Of a DNA stretch of 42,281 nt, positions 16,320 to 25,200 are shown one piece after another. Location: NCBI GenBank assembly GCA_934101685.1, contig CAKORZ010000003.1, positions 1 to 42,281 on the forward strand. Reading direction: 5' to 3'. Position 1 is the stretch's first letter. Each line of letters begins with the position of its first letter. A program made the translations under genes and the position numbers. This DNA comes from an uncultured Bacilli bacterium (lineage in GTDB: Bacteria > Bacillota_I > Bacilli_A > RFN20 > DUOF01). The notes below the pieces were generated by a model that ran no database searches, was not told the origin of the DNA, and saw only the letters and a program-made list of their open reading frames with translations.

Positions 16320-16990
16320 TTTTTTATTTTTTCGGTCAGAAATTTCTACTACTATCCAACACTAAAGCGCTAATGTAGCCAGCTCAGTGCCTTCGTTATT
16401 TGCCGTCCGTATATGGGCTTTCATTGAAATCAATTGAAAGTTGAGTCATCTCTTCATTTTCTTTTAATTGATTTTTTATATATTCTTCTATTTTTCCCTA
16501 CCGTATCGCCATAGTATAATTTACACCAAAACTCGAGATTTCTATATATTGGTTTAATATTTCCAACCTCTGATATATCATCAGGCCTGACTTCATTTTC
16601 ATGAATACTACAAAGCCCTAAGCTCTTATTTTTGGTGATATTTCTACTAACATATACATATGTGATCTAGGGACACTTTTGTTTCTAAAATTACTACGTT
16701 TTTCCATTCGCATAGTTTTCTTAATATTATTTCAATTTCCAACCTTTTGCTTGAGTAAAATACTTTTCTTCTATATTTTGGTGCAAATACTATGTGATAC
16801 TTCTAGTTCCACATCGTATGTGCTAAACTATTATTGTTAACTTTCCTAGAATAATACCTCCTTTGATTTTTATTGCAGTTTTGACGGACTACAATTTTAT
16901 TATATCAAAGGAGGTTTTTATTTACTATGCATCGCTATAAGCTACTCTGAATCACTAAATTATCTAGTGATTTTCACTTAATTTTTTTAA
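16320..16990. mobile_element. relic of an IS200/IS605-type insertion sequence
   Basis: The degraded tnpA is flanked by sequences able to fold as subterminal hairpins, as this family uses instead of inverted repeats. One is CACTGAGCTGG...TTTAGTG (about 16357-16391) on the transposase 3' side. The other is AATCACTA...TAGTGATT (about 16950-16973) on the 5' side. No tnpB is present. Exact ends cannot be fixed by eye. Confidence 0.55.
16396..16855 (-). pseudogene. IS200/IS605-family tnpA, degraded
   Basis: Reading the minus strand with frame changes recovers the TnpA (Y1 HUH transposase) sequence: NNSLAHTMWN, a stop where Cys is expected, KYHIVFAPKYRRK, then KLCEWKNVVILE, a break near the DHI(H)M segment, KMKSGLMIYQR, EFWCKLYYGDTVGKN, and the tail YIKNQLKENEEMTQLSIDF ending at 16396. 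At least one stop and several frameshifts are present, and the start codon is lost although GGAGG remains. The transposase cannot be functional. Confidence 0.85.
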
Positions 16991-17045
16991 TTTCATATAC
17001 AAAAAAACAATAATGTTTTTTTGCACCATAAATAATTTATAATTT

Positions 17046-18359
17046 TTAAATTTCTTTTTCTATTTTATACATCCATTCAATCCATTTTTTTATTGTTGAT
17101 GCTCTTCTTTGGAGTGTAGCAGCAGAAAAAAACTTTCTTTTTCTTTTTAAATATATTTCTATTTGTTTTTTTTCAATTTTACTTTTCCCATCAAACGATT
17201 CATATGCATGTTTAAACAACGGATCATCTTTCAATGTGTTATACATTTCTTTCTTTATTAGCTGCTCATTTTTATTGATTCCTTTCAATTTGGCAGAGAA
17301 CTTTTTATCTGGAGTTATAAATCCGAAAAACATTAAAGCAGAAAAATAATATGCTACCTGTCTTGTAGATGTTACTTCTAATAATTTCATAGCTCTATCT
17401 TTATCATTTAAAATATTCTCATCAGCCATAGCTAATTTAATCACTTTTTCTATGCTATTAGCTTGAGGTATATTACTTTGCATTCCCCAAATTATAACTT
17501 CTTTTCCTGTTTTTCTTTTTTCCCCGACGCAATTGATATTTCGTAATGTATTATAATAATTTTCATCAAAGTATATCTTGTATTTAGAGTCTCTTTGAAA
17601 TAATTCTATGACTTTTTTAGTAGCATTATTACTTATAATTACATATGCTCCTTTGTTAATAGCTTTATCACATTCTTCTTTTAACTTTTCAAAATTTTCA
17701 AATGTAAATCCATTCATTTGATATTTTGTAAATCCATCATCATCTTCATAATCATATGGAGGATCTATATAAATAATGTCTCCATCTTTAGCTTGTCTTA
17801 TTGCATATTCATATGAACCATTCATTATATCTATATTATTAGTAGTATTGCATAAATAATCATGTATTTCTGCTAAATTTTCAGCGTCACAAATAGTTGG
17901 ATTTGTATATCTTCCAATAGGTGTATTAAATTGGCCTTTGCTATTTACTCTATATAATCCATTGTAACATGTTCTATTTAAAAAAATCATTCTAGTTGCC
18001 CTTTTAACATCACTATATGCTGTAGGCCAATTATCTTTTCTGTCCCAAGCTCTTACTAAATAATAAAATTCATCTGGTTCTTTTTTGTATTCATTATTAA
18101 ATTTTTCTAACTCCTGGATTAATTCTGCACACTTATCCGATTTTATAACTTTGTATGCATTTATCAAATCTTCATTTAAATCATTTATTATTGCTTTTTT
18201 GGGCTTTAAGTCAAAAAATACAGCTCCACCGCCTAGAAAAGGCTCAATATAAGTAAACCCTTTACTAGTTCCATTCAATGAGTCTTTTATATATTCATTT
18301 ATCTTATCTAATATTTGTCTTTTTCCTCCAGCCCATTTAACAAACGGTTTCGTAGTCAT
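17046..18359 (-). CDS. D12-class N6-adenine DNA methyltransferase with C-terminal accessory domain
   Basis: This 437-residue protein has a Dam/D12-type methyltransferase at residues 1-305: KWAGGKR (8-14), the SAM-binding EPFLGGGAVF (39-48) and the catalytic DPPY (199-202). It methylates adenine in a site not visible from sequence. Residues about 310-437 are an extra domain. It shares FPQA/IPQA, a Q-x2-Y-Y-x-S/F-A central stretch and a final RR-A-x-T-I-x-KW-x-EW helix with the 152-residue protein encoded just upstream. Both domains probably bind the same DNA or each other. The gene lies 24 bp behind that neighbour and forms one operon with it and the nuclease-DGQHR gene. A GGAGGAG is very close to the ATG. 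Confidence 0.9.
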   Translation of the reverse strand: MTTKPFVKWAGGKRQILDKINEYIKDSLNGTSKGFTYIEPFLGGGAVFFDLKPKKAIINDLNEDLINAYKVIKSDKCAELIQELEKFNNEYKKEPDEFYYLVRAWDRKDNWPTAYSDVKRATRMIFLNRTCYNGLYRVNSKGQFNTPIGRYTNPTICDAENLAEIHDYLCNTTNNIDIMNGSYEYAIRQAKDGDIIYIDPPYDYEDDDGFTKYQMNGFTFENFEKLKEECDKAINKGAYVIISNNATKKVIELFQRDSKYKIYFDENYYNTLRNINCVGEKRKTGKEVIIWGMQSNIPQANSIEKVIKLAMADENILNDKDRAMKLLEVTSTRQVAYYFSALMFFGFITPDKKFSAKLKGINKNEQLIKKEMYNTLKDDPLFKHAYESFDGKSKIEKKQIEIYLKRKRKFFSAATLQRRASTIKKWIEWMYKIEKEI

Positions 18360-18383
18360 CTCCTCCTTCCATATTTTTTATGC

Positions 18384-18842
18384 TTAATTATTTTCAAATG
18401 TTATTTTGATCCACTCTAGCCATTTTATAATTGTTTGGGCTCTTCTTTTATACACCTCTTCGCTTTCAAAAGAAACGTACTGCTTCATGATATCTATTAT
18501 TTCATCACGAGTCAACTTGATATTTAATTTCTTTTGTAAAAAAAATACATAGCCAAAAACATCATTTGAAATAATACATTTTGCTAATTCTATTTCTTGA
18601 TCAACAATAGTCATTGTTCTAATTTTTCTTCCTAACTCTGTTATTTCTTTGAATTCATCAATAACACCCAAATACATACAAGCGGAAAGATAATATTGAA
18701 TTTGTCTATCTGTCAAGTCACCAATAACATGCCTTATTTTATCTTTATCTTTAAAATTTATTACATTCTCCATATTGACTATACTTATAATTTTATTAAA
18801 GTCATCTGCTTGGGGAAAGGGTGCTTTATAATTATTTGTCAT
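18384..18842 (-). CDS. small protein homologous to the methyltransferase C-terminal domain
   Basis: The 152 residues align along their whole length with the tail of the neighbouring methyltransferase: FPQADDFNKIISI matches IPQANSIEKVIKL, QIQYYLSACMYLGVI matches QVAYYFSALMFFGFI, and KRRAQTIIKWLEWI matches QRRASTIKKWIEWM. The helix-rich pattern with a D-R-Q-I-Q-Y-Y motif suggests a winged-helix DNA-binding or specificity domain. GAGGAG lies eight bases before the ATG. It sits between the nuclease and methyltransferase genes, with gaps of 17 and 24 bp. It may be a shared specificity subunit or a controller protein; that is inferred. Confidence 0.7.
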   Translation of the reverse strand: MTNNYKAPFPQADDFNKIISIVNMENVINFKDKDKIRHVIGDLTDRQIQYYLSACMYLGVIDEFKEITELGRKIRTMTIVDQEIELAKCIISNDVFGYVFFLQKKLNIKLTRDEIIDIMKQYVSFESEEVYKRRAQTIIKWLEWIKITFENN

Positions 18843-18859
18843 AAAAAAAACTCCTCATA

Positions 18860-21136
18860 TCAAACTAAAACTTCTTCTTCGCAAAATACTCTAAATAAAT
18901 TTTCAATATTATTAAACTCGCTTGTTAAAATAGATTGCCCATTTGATATTTTATTATTTGCTAATTCTAATTCTGTAAGCCACTTAATGACATCTGCTTT
19001 ATTCGTTTTAATATTTGGTTTAGTTAAGATATTTTGGCAAAAATCTGACCAATTAGATTTATAAGTAGCAATTTGTTTTATCTCCTTAAATGAAATATAA
19101 TCCCATTCATTTACTAATTCTTCGTTTCCTGTAGAATTCCTCTTATAGTTTTCAATACTATATTGCTTTATTAATTCATCCTTTAATTTTTCAGGCAAAT
19201 ATTTATACATCCATCTTTCATCATTTCCAAGTTTATCTTTAAATAATCTAATTAACTTATTTTTTATTCTAGTAATATAATCCGATGCCACAGGATTGTT
19301 GTTAGCACAATTTTCCTTTATGTATTCTTCTAAATTTTCATTTGTGAATTGCGAATATTTATTATGTATTTCTACTTGTAATTTTCTCCATGATACTTTT
19401 TTAGCAGCACCACCCTTTGCTGTTTTTATTTCTTTAGCAACATCTGGATTTAGCTCTTTAATTGTATCTGCGACACAAAATAAAAGTTCCTCTGCCTTTT
19501 CATATAGCTCTTGTGTATTATCAACGATAGTTTTCCCTTCTTTTTGCAAAGTTATATTCACAACATCGTTTATAACTTTAATAATTGCATATATCATATT
19601 ATTAATAGACAGGAACCCATCATTCCCTTTTTCCCATTCTTCATTACAATGTTGTGATATAAGCTTTATACACTTAACCAAAAAATTATAAAATAACATT
19701 TTAGTTTTATCGTTATCAATCTTATCAAAAGTTCCATAACTAACTATCTCGTTTTTATTTTTTTTATATATATTGAAAAAATTAGATTGTTTTAAAGCAT
19801 CCTTTATATATTCTAAGGTTATACATCTTTTACCATTGCTTGTATTCTCACCAGTTACTACTCTTCCATATAGTGGCGATCTACAATCCTCTCCTAAAGA
19901 TTGACCTATATCTAGCATTAAAGCCTCTTGTCTTTGCGCATATAGTTTAGAGTTCCATAGCAAATCGATATTTAAGGTATTCCTCAAACTTTTAGAAACA
20001 GATTTTTGATTTTCATTAATATCCATAAACATTTTAACTTGATCTTCTTTTTTCATATCTATAAATGCCACCACAGGTATTGAATTATTGGTAGCATATT
20101 TGGAATCAGAGTACCCATAAAGTCTATGCTGACCATCAATAACATATAAAGATTGGTATGTTTTAGGAAGATACAAATATCCAATTCTAGATAGATTATT
20201 TTCTGTTTTAGATGTTATCTTATCAAATCTAATTCCTTTATTTTCAGTATCAATGGATACAATCAATGAATTGGGAAAATATCCACCTTTATCTACAAAC
20301 TCTCTAATATTTTTTAACCTATCTCTTTTTATAATTCTTTGATATGTTGGCATCATACTATGATTTGCTTTGTTTCTATGTAAAATATATGCTAGTTTCA
20401 GCAATCTTTCTGGTTCAATTAAAAATGTATAATAGGTTAGTCCACCCATTTTTCCTTCAATAGCCGGAACAGTATCATTCATGCCTTTAATAGGTGTTTT
20501 TGCAAATAAATTGCCTAACAGCTGATATCTAGCGGCCGAGCCCAAATGATTAACTAATTCATTATAATATGTAATTGTTTCATAATCAAAATTAGTTATT
20601 TTAAAGTTTTCCATTCTATCTATATCAGCTTTCCCTATCACATAATTTTTGGTTGCAAATATATACTTTATTTTTCTTCCAGGATAGTTCTTTTTTATTT
20701 CTTTACAGAAGCCACCAAAATTACCATTTATAGCTTCCAAAGTGGTCTTCCATGTTGTGCTATTATCCTGTCTTTCTGTAGATTTGCATTCAATTAGTAA
20801 ACATACTTCATCATCAATTGCAACCACATCTATTTGCTTAGAAGTTGAATTTCCTTCAGCATAATCTAGTTTAAAATCATTTTTAGCATTCATAACTTTA
20901 AAGCCCATTTTATAAAAAATATTCCAAACCTCATTTTCAAATAGATCACCTATAGATTTACTTTTCTTCATTTTAGCAGAACCATTGGCATATTCCCTTA
21001 CAATTTCCCAACCATTATTTTCATAGGATTTAACTTTTTCAGCACTAACTTTTTCTTCAACCACAGCTGACTTTCTTTCCTTTGCCGCTTTTTTTAATTC
21101 TTCGTCACTTGCTAATACTTCCCAGTTTGTTGCCAT
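18860..21136 (-). CDS. PD-(D/E)XK nuclease fused to a DGQHR domain
   Basis: A 758-residue protein. Residues 60-175 look like a restriction-endonuclease fold: E67 in DLFENEVWNIFYKMGF, D103 in QIDVVA, and E116-x-K118 in LLIECKS, which together make a complete PD-(D/E)XK-type site. Residues about 225-420 are a DGQHR domain (DndB-like), with YVIDGQHRLYGY (DGQHR at 334-338) and the MDINENQKSVSKSLRN segment. The last 300 residues are helical and unassigned. GGAGGTG precedes the ATG. As first gene of the operon with an adenine methyltransferase, it is the likely restriction or sensing component. DGQHR proteins otherwise occur with phosphorothioate (Dnd) systems, but no dnd genes are seen here. Confidence 0.8.
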   Translation of the reverse strand: MATNWEVLASDEELKKAAKERKSAVVEEKVSAEKVKSYENNGWEIVREYANGSAKMKKSKSIGDLFENEVWNIFYKMGFKVMNAKNDFKLDYAEGNSTSKQIDVVAIDDEVCLLIECKSTERQDNSTTWKTTLEAINGNFGGFCKEIKKNYPGRKIKYIFATKNYVIGKADIDRMENFKITNFDYETITYYNELVNHLGSAARYQLLGNLFAKTPIKGMNDTVPAIEGKMGGLTYYTFLIEPERLLKLAYILHRNKANHSMMPTYQRIIKRDRLKNIREFVDKGGYFPNSLIVSIDTENKGIRFDKITSKTENNLSRIGYLYLPKTYQSLYVIDGQHRLYGYSDSKYATNNSIPVVAFIDMKKEDQVKMFMDINENQKSVSKSLRNTLNIDLLWNSKLYAQRQEALMLDIGQSLGEDCRSPLYGRVVTGENTSNGKRCITLEYIKDALKQSNFFNIYKKNKNEIVSYGTFDKIDNDKTKMLFYNFLVKCIKLISQHCNEEWEKGNDGFLSINNMIYAIIKVINDVVNITLQKEGKTIVDNTQELYEKAEELLFCVADTIKELNPDVAKEIKTAKGGAAKKVSWRKLQVEIHNKYSQFTNENLEEYIKENCANNNPVASDYITRIKNKLIRLFKDKLGNDERWMYKYLPEKLKDELIKQYSIENYKRNSTGNEELVNEWDYISFKEIKQIATYKSNWSDFCQNILTKPNIKTNKADVIKWLTELELANNKISNGQSILTSEFNNIENLFRVFCEEEVLV

Positions 21137-21889
21137 TCTAAATGCACCTCCAAAAACAAATTACAGTGTTTTGCTCAATTTAACTCATATTATGATAATT
21201 TTTTAAAAATTTAGCATGAAACTTCTTTGATACAATATTGATACTTCTAAAGAGAATTATAATACAAATTTGAAATTAACACAATTTTTTTGTATATATA
21301 GCAATATTTTCTAAGTTTGTCACCATTATATAATAGGTAACACACCAAAAAGAATGATTACTATTTATGTTATATTCATCAAAAGTATTTTCATAGTCTT
21401 GTTTGAATCATTTGTCTTTTAGAGAATTATATATTAACTGTAAAGCGCCTTTAATAGCAAACATAATACAATTAAATAATACTATTTAAAATACATATAA
21501 TAAAACAATATATATCAAAAACAATTTACAAAAGCGAAAAGCAATTCAGCAGAAACACAAAGTAGTTCTTTTTTGTTTTTAAAATAAAAATCCACTATTT
21601 TTTGATCAGTTCAGCACCTAAAATCATTAATAATATAGTAGTAATTTTTGCTATCCATATTCATTAAAAAAAACATTATTAAAAGCCAAATAGTATGTTT
21701 CTAAAAAAGAGGATACTCATACAAAAGATAAACTAAATCTGCTTTTTTCTATTTTTTTCGCTTACTTTCATAAATTTCTCCGCAAAAAAATTGTCAAGCT
21801 CTATATATGCATCCCTAATTGAATCAGAATCATTCATACATTTAATAGTCACATTTCATTCAAAATTAGAATATTTATTCATCTAATCT
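21137..21889. other. 750-bp gap with no intact gene
   Basis: The stretch is very AT-rich and full of stops. On the minus strand at 21595-21659 a 21-codon frame without a start codon reads IAKITTILLMILGAELIKK, like the end of a small holin-type hydrophobic peptide. It may be a remnant. The promoter of the nuclease-DGQHR operon must lie at the left end, but I see no box good enough to call. Confidence 0.5.
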
Positions 21890-22946
21890 TTAAATACTCT
21901 TAAAAAACACATCAGTAAAGTTTGACATGCAGAAGTTATTCGCTTTTTTTACGTTTCTTTCTAGTGCTTCTTCCATTTTTCTAACAAGCAAAGTTATTCC
22001 AGCTTTTTCTTTCATTTGAAGTAATGTATTATAATGGTTAAACTTATTAATGCCTATTAATTTTATTATATTCAACATACTTTTTATTTTTTGCTTTTTA
22101 TCATTATCAAAGCCATTTATCCATTCAGTTATCTTTTTTTCCATACTATATTTAATTGTTATTTTCGAATCATTCCTTTTTTTTACAACACCAGTTATAA
22201 TTGCATCACTATTTGGCAAATATACCTTTAGTTTCTCACCATTATATTCGAAACCATTCTTTTTTATTAGTTTCAACACTTTTTTACAATGTGCTTTACT
22301 AATTCTATAAGTAGAGGAAATATACAAATCATCCACATAAGTTGTAAAAAGAAATTTATGCTTTTTACAATAATTATTTATCTCTTCAAACATATCATAG
22401 CCAACCAGCTCTGCAATCATTACACTAACCGATGAACCTGTAGAAAGATGTTTACTAGGTAATGTATATTTTCTTTTTTCATTTGTTTTTTTATACCACT
22501 CATCAATTTCTTTTTTCACACTTATCTTTTCATAATCAATAGAAACTAATTGTGCTAAAATTTTGGCAACTATTGTTGATGTTTTAAAATGCTTAGTAAA
22601 CATTTTGACAATTTTATTATATTCAATACTTGGAAAAAATTTGCTTATATCAAAAGCTATAATAATATTAGAAAATTTATGAACTTTAGCAACATCAATC
22701 CAACTACTCTTTTTTTTACACATTATATATTCTGGAAAATTGCTACTTAAAGTTTTATCCATTAATTGCTTTATCCTTTTTTGTATTCGTTTTAATTCCC
22801 CTCTAGGTTCTTCAACAAGCCTTTCTTTTCCGCCTTTTTTTGATATATATATACCCTATAATTATTTGATATTTTATCTATCAATTTACCATTAATGTAT
22901 ACTTTTTACTTTTCATATTATAAAAATGGCAACCAGAAAAATCCAT
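21890..22946 (-). pseudogene. retron-like reverse transcriptase, frameshifted near the start
   Basis: The intact 290-codon frame (21890-22762) holds the palm domain of a reverse transcriptase: FDISKFFPSI (RT3), LSTGSSVSVMIAEL (RT4), the catalytic TYVDDLYIS (YVDD at 142-145), and ITGVVKK (189-195) resembling the VTG motif of retron-type enzymes. Upstream the gene continues as KKGGKERLVEEPRGELK, the RT1 region. It is joined to a true start (ATG at 22944-22946, with AGGAGG before it) only through two frameshifts, near T5 at 22903-22907 and T7 at 22835-22841. The full protein would be about 350 residues. It is probably inactive, unless these are sequencing errors or programmed slips at the homopolymers. 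No msr-msd structure or partner gene was found. Confidence 0.75.
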
Positions 22947-22962
22947 ATTTATCCTCCTAAAT

Positions 22963-23024
22963 AAAAAAGTAGTTAACCTAGTTAAATGCTCAATAAAGGC
23001 ATTGATTCGCTTAACTAGATTAAC
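22963..23024 (-). terminator. long terminator hairpin of the holin-like toxin gene
   Basis: On the minus strand GTTAATCTAGTTAA pairs with TTAACTAGGTTAAC, extended by a CAAT/ATTG inner stem, then runs into ACTACTTTTTT. It starts directly after the toxin stop. Long hairpins of this kind end type I toxin messages. Confidence 0.85.
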
Positions 23025-23030
23025 AACAAT

Positions 23031-23207
23031 CTATTTTCCTTTTTCTTCACTAGAAGATAATTTTACAGTTGCATTTACTGTTTCTTCTAATGTAGCATTT
23101 GGAAACTCTTTTCGAATTGTAGTAAATTTATTACAAGTCAATATATGTCCTATAATCATAGTGCCAATAAATATAACACCCTCAATGGTTATTAATAAAG
23201 CAACCAT
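23031..23207 (-). CDS. holin-like small membrane toxin (type I toxin-antitoxin candidate)
   Basis: A 58-residue protein starting MVALLITIEGVIFIG, with one transmembrane helix (about 3-23) followed by a charged tail that ends in SSSEEKGK. Length, single helix and gene layout fit the putative holin-like toxins of Firmicutes, which depolarise the membrane when their antisense RNA is lost. AAGGAGGTG precedes the ATG. The leader contains a GCCCC-AAAA-GGG(A)GC hairpin near 23240-23255 that could limit translation. A long terminator hairpin follows. An antisense RNA is expected but I cannot prove a promoter for it. Confidence 0.65.
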   Translation of the reverse strand: MVALLITIEGVIFIGTMIIGHILTCNKFTTIRKEFPNATLEETVNATVKLSSSEEKGK

Positions 23208-23232
23208 ATATTCGATTTCACCTCCTTGTTGA

Positions 23233-23550
23233 ATTTTTTGCTCCCTTTTGGGGCTTCCTCATAGCAATAAAATTCGAAGGCGAGTGTAAATAATTCGAAA
23301 AGTTTTCAATTGTAATAATCAGCCTAAATTAACTTCCTCTGGAGCTCAAGATAGTATACACAAAATATTCAGTTTTAACATTTTTATGATTAACTTGTGA
23401 TAATTTTCTAAATATTGTCTTTCATTTATTCTGCAAAGATAAATACTCATCTTCATAAAACGAATGTTGAACATTTATTGCCATATTCGAAATCAACATC
23501 AAATATATTTTAGTATTAAAATACTCTAGCTATGTTTGATGGGATATTAT
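23233..23550. other. toxin leader and gene-free gap
   Basis: The left end is the leader of the holin-like toxin gene with a small GC-rich hairpin. The rest is AT-rich, with stops in all frames and no recognisable gene or RNA. Confidence 0.5.
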
Positions 23551-23586
23551 AAAAAAGTAGCAATTATCAATTTTAGATTGAGCTAC
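23551..23586 (-). terminator. hairpin with T-run downstream of the tRNA operon
   Basis: On the minus strand GTAGC and GCTAC, with an inner CAAT/ATTG stem, are followed by TTTTTT. It lies beyond the first tRNA terminator and may act as a backup, or end a transcript I have not recognised. Confidence 0.6.
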
Positions 23587-23650
23587 TATTTATATTGAAT
23601 TCATGATATAGAAATTTGATATATAATCTTTTGTTGTATTTTTAATATAA

Positions 23651-23694
23651 TAAAGCCCCATTCATTGTACCATATATCGGTCCAAGAAATGGGG
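23651..23694 (-). terminator. probable terminator of the five-tRNA operon
   Basis: On the minus strand CCCCATT and AATGGGG form the base of a hairpin about 17 bases after tRNA-Leu, followed by a short CTTTATTATA tract. The T-run is weak. Confidence 0.55.
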
Positions 23695-23710
23695 GTAATT
23701 TCATTAATAG

Positions 23711-23793
23711 TGGTGGGGTCGAGGGGACTTGAACCCCTACGATCACTCGCCAGATTCTAAGTCTGGTGCGTCTGCCAGTTCCGCCACGACCCC
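23711..23793 (-). tRNA. tRNA-Leu (UAG)
   Basis: On the minus strand GGGGTCG pairs with CGACCCC. The anticodon loop CTTAGAA sits on a CCAGA/TCTGG stem. A long variable arm is present and CCA is encoded. This is the last tRNA of the operon and lies at the edge of the accessory island. Confidence 0.95.
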
Positions 23794-23814
23794 AAACATA
23801 TTCTTTAAATTAAA

Positions 23815-23890
<76 letters not shown>

Positions 23891-23900
23891 ACTATTCTTA

Positions 23901-23977
23901 TGGTGACCAGTACGGGATTCGAACCCGTGTATGCAGCCGTGAAAGGGCTGTGAGTTAAGCCGCTTCTCCAACTGGCC
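23901..23977 (-). tRNA. tRNA-Glu (UUC)
   Basis: The acceptor GGCCAGT pairs with ACTGGTC through one G-U pair. The anticodon loop CTTTCAC on a CAGCC/GGCTG stem gives UUC. CCA is encoded. Confidence 0.94.
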
Positions 23978-23980
23978 AAA

Positions 23981-24056
23981 TGGCGCCTAGTGTAGGACTC
24001 GAACCTACGACCGATCGGTTAACAGCCGATTGCTCTACCGACTGAGCTAACTAGGC
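23981..24056 (-). tRNA. tRNA-Asn (GUU)
   Basis: The acceptor GCCTAGT pairs with ACTAGGC. The anticodon loop CTGTTAA gives GUU. CCA is encoded. Only three bases separate it from tRNA-Glu. Confidence 0.95.
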
Positions 24057-24062
24057 AGTAAA

Positions 24063-24139
<77 letters not shown>

Positions 24140-24185
24140 GCAATATCTTGTTTTTGACATCCCTTTTTATCAGGAACGCTCTTGT

Positions 24186-24214
24186 ATTCTAACATTTAAT
24201 AATACATGTGTCAA
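24186..24214 (-). promoter_or_regulatory. promoter of the five-tRNA operon
   Basis: On the minus strand a perfect TTGACA (24209-24214) and TAGAAT (24186-24191) are 17 bases apart. tRNA-Ile begins 47 bases after the -10 box. Confidence 0.9.
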
Positions 24215-24233
24215 CAACAAGATATAAATTTTT

Positions 24234-25199
24234 TTATATTTTTTTCAACTTTTTTAAATCATCAATCATAGCTAATAATTTTTCTTTATCTAAGCCTTTA
24301 ACACCACTAGCAAACTTGTGACCTCCACCACCATATTTTTGAGCAACTTCTACTATTGGAATCACTTTAGATCTAAGAGAGGAGCGATATAAACCATCTG
24401 TATCCTCTGATGCTGCTAGTATAATTTCAAACTCTTCTATTCTATTAAAAGAAGCAATCTTTTCATTAGCGCTAGATGCACTTACACCTAACTCTTTTAA
24501 CTCTTCTGCACTATTAATATAATATGCAAGTCCACTATCTTTGTCATAAACTATTTTTGAGAATAAATTGTTTACAAGTTTACTATCTTCTAAACTATTC
24601 ATATCCACAATATAGAAAATATCATTATAAGCATTAAATTTACCTACTTTAAGTAATTTAGATGCTATTTCAAAAGTCTTATAATCACATGCTTCATAGA
24701 AGAAATGTCCAGAATCACTAGCAATACCTGAAAACAAGTATTTGCATACATTAGTGTTCATTTTCTTAAATTTACAACTAAACATAAAATCAGCTATAAT
24801 TTGAGCACACGAAATAGACTTGTTATCTACATACATATAATCAAACTTATCTGCTCCAAAAGTATTATGATGATCTATACATATAGTATAATCAGCTTTT
24901 TCAAATAGTTCTCCTCCATCAGTTCTTTTTAATTGATTTACATCAACACAAATTGCTAAATAAGGAACATTTTCAAAATCTATTTTATCGCTTTCTGGAA
25001 TAAACTTTTTCTTATATGTATATTTAGAATGATTTTCTCCTACACAATATACTTTTTTATTTTTAAAGTTTAAGTTAATCCATTCTTTTAAACCAAATTG
25101 TGAGCCTAAGGCATCTAAATCACTATTAAGATGCCTAGCAATCACAATATAATCATATTTTTTTATTTTTTCTACTACTAATTTAAAGTTTTTATTCAT
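24234..25199 (-). CDS. DHH/DHHA1 phosphoesterase, NrnA-like (nanoRNase / pAp phosphatase)
   Basis: A 321-residue DHH-family phosphoesterase. The metal-binding motifs are visible: RHLNSDLDALGS (about 22-33, usual form H-x2-D-x-D-A-x-G-S), CVDVN, CIDHHN (DHH), and near the C-terminus the DHHA1 motif GGGGHKFASG. NrnA enzymes degrade oligonucleotides of two to five residues and dephosphorylate pAp; a related branch degrades c-di-AMP breakdown products. The first motif has Asn-Ser where Pro-Asp is more usual, which is tolerated because the Asp residues remain. It is one base behind ackA on the same strand. Confidence 0.85.
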   Translation of the reverse strand: MNKNFKLVVEKIKKYDYIVIARHLNSDLDALGSQFGLKEWINLNFKNKKVYCVGENHSKYTYKKKFIPESDKIDFENVPYLAICVDVNQLKRTDGGELFEKADYTICIDHHNTFGADKFDYMYVDNKSISCAQIIADFMFSCKFKKMNTNVCKYLFSGIASDSGHFFYEACDYKTFEIASKLLKVGKFNAYNDIFYIVDMNSLEDSKLVNNLFSKIVYDKDSGLAYYINSAEELKELGVSASSANEKIASFNRIEEFEIILAASEDTDGLYRSSLRSKVIPIVEVAQKYGGGGHKFASGVKGLDKEKLLAMIDDLKKLKKI

Positions 25200-25200
25200 A

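Noticed and set aside
18696..19064. Plus-strand open frames opposite the nuclease operon
   Set aside because: They lie antisense to well-supported genes with recognisable domains and have no ribosome sites. The same holds for the plus-strand frames at 19296-19691, 22050-22310 and 23002-23232.
21890..22762. Group II intron reverse transcriptase
   Set aside because: No maturase or endonuclease domain, no domain V-like RNA structure nearby, and the RT4 and post-palm motifs are retron-like.
23711..23793. Island attachment site duplicating the tRNA-Leu 3' end
   Set aside because: No second copy of the tRNA-Leu 3' sequence was found by eye elsewhere in the window, so an att pair cannot be claimed.
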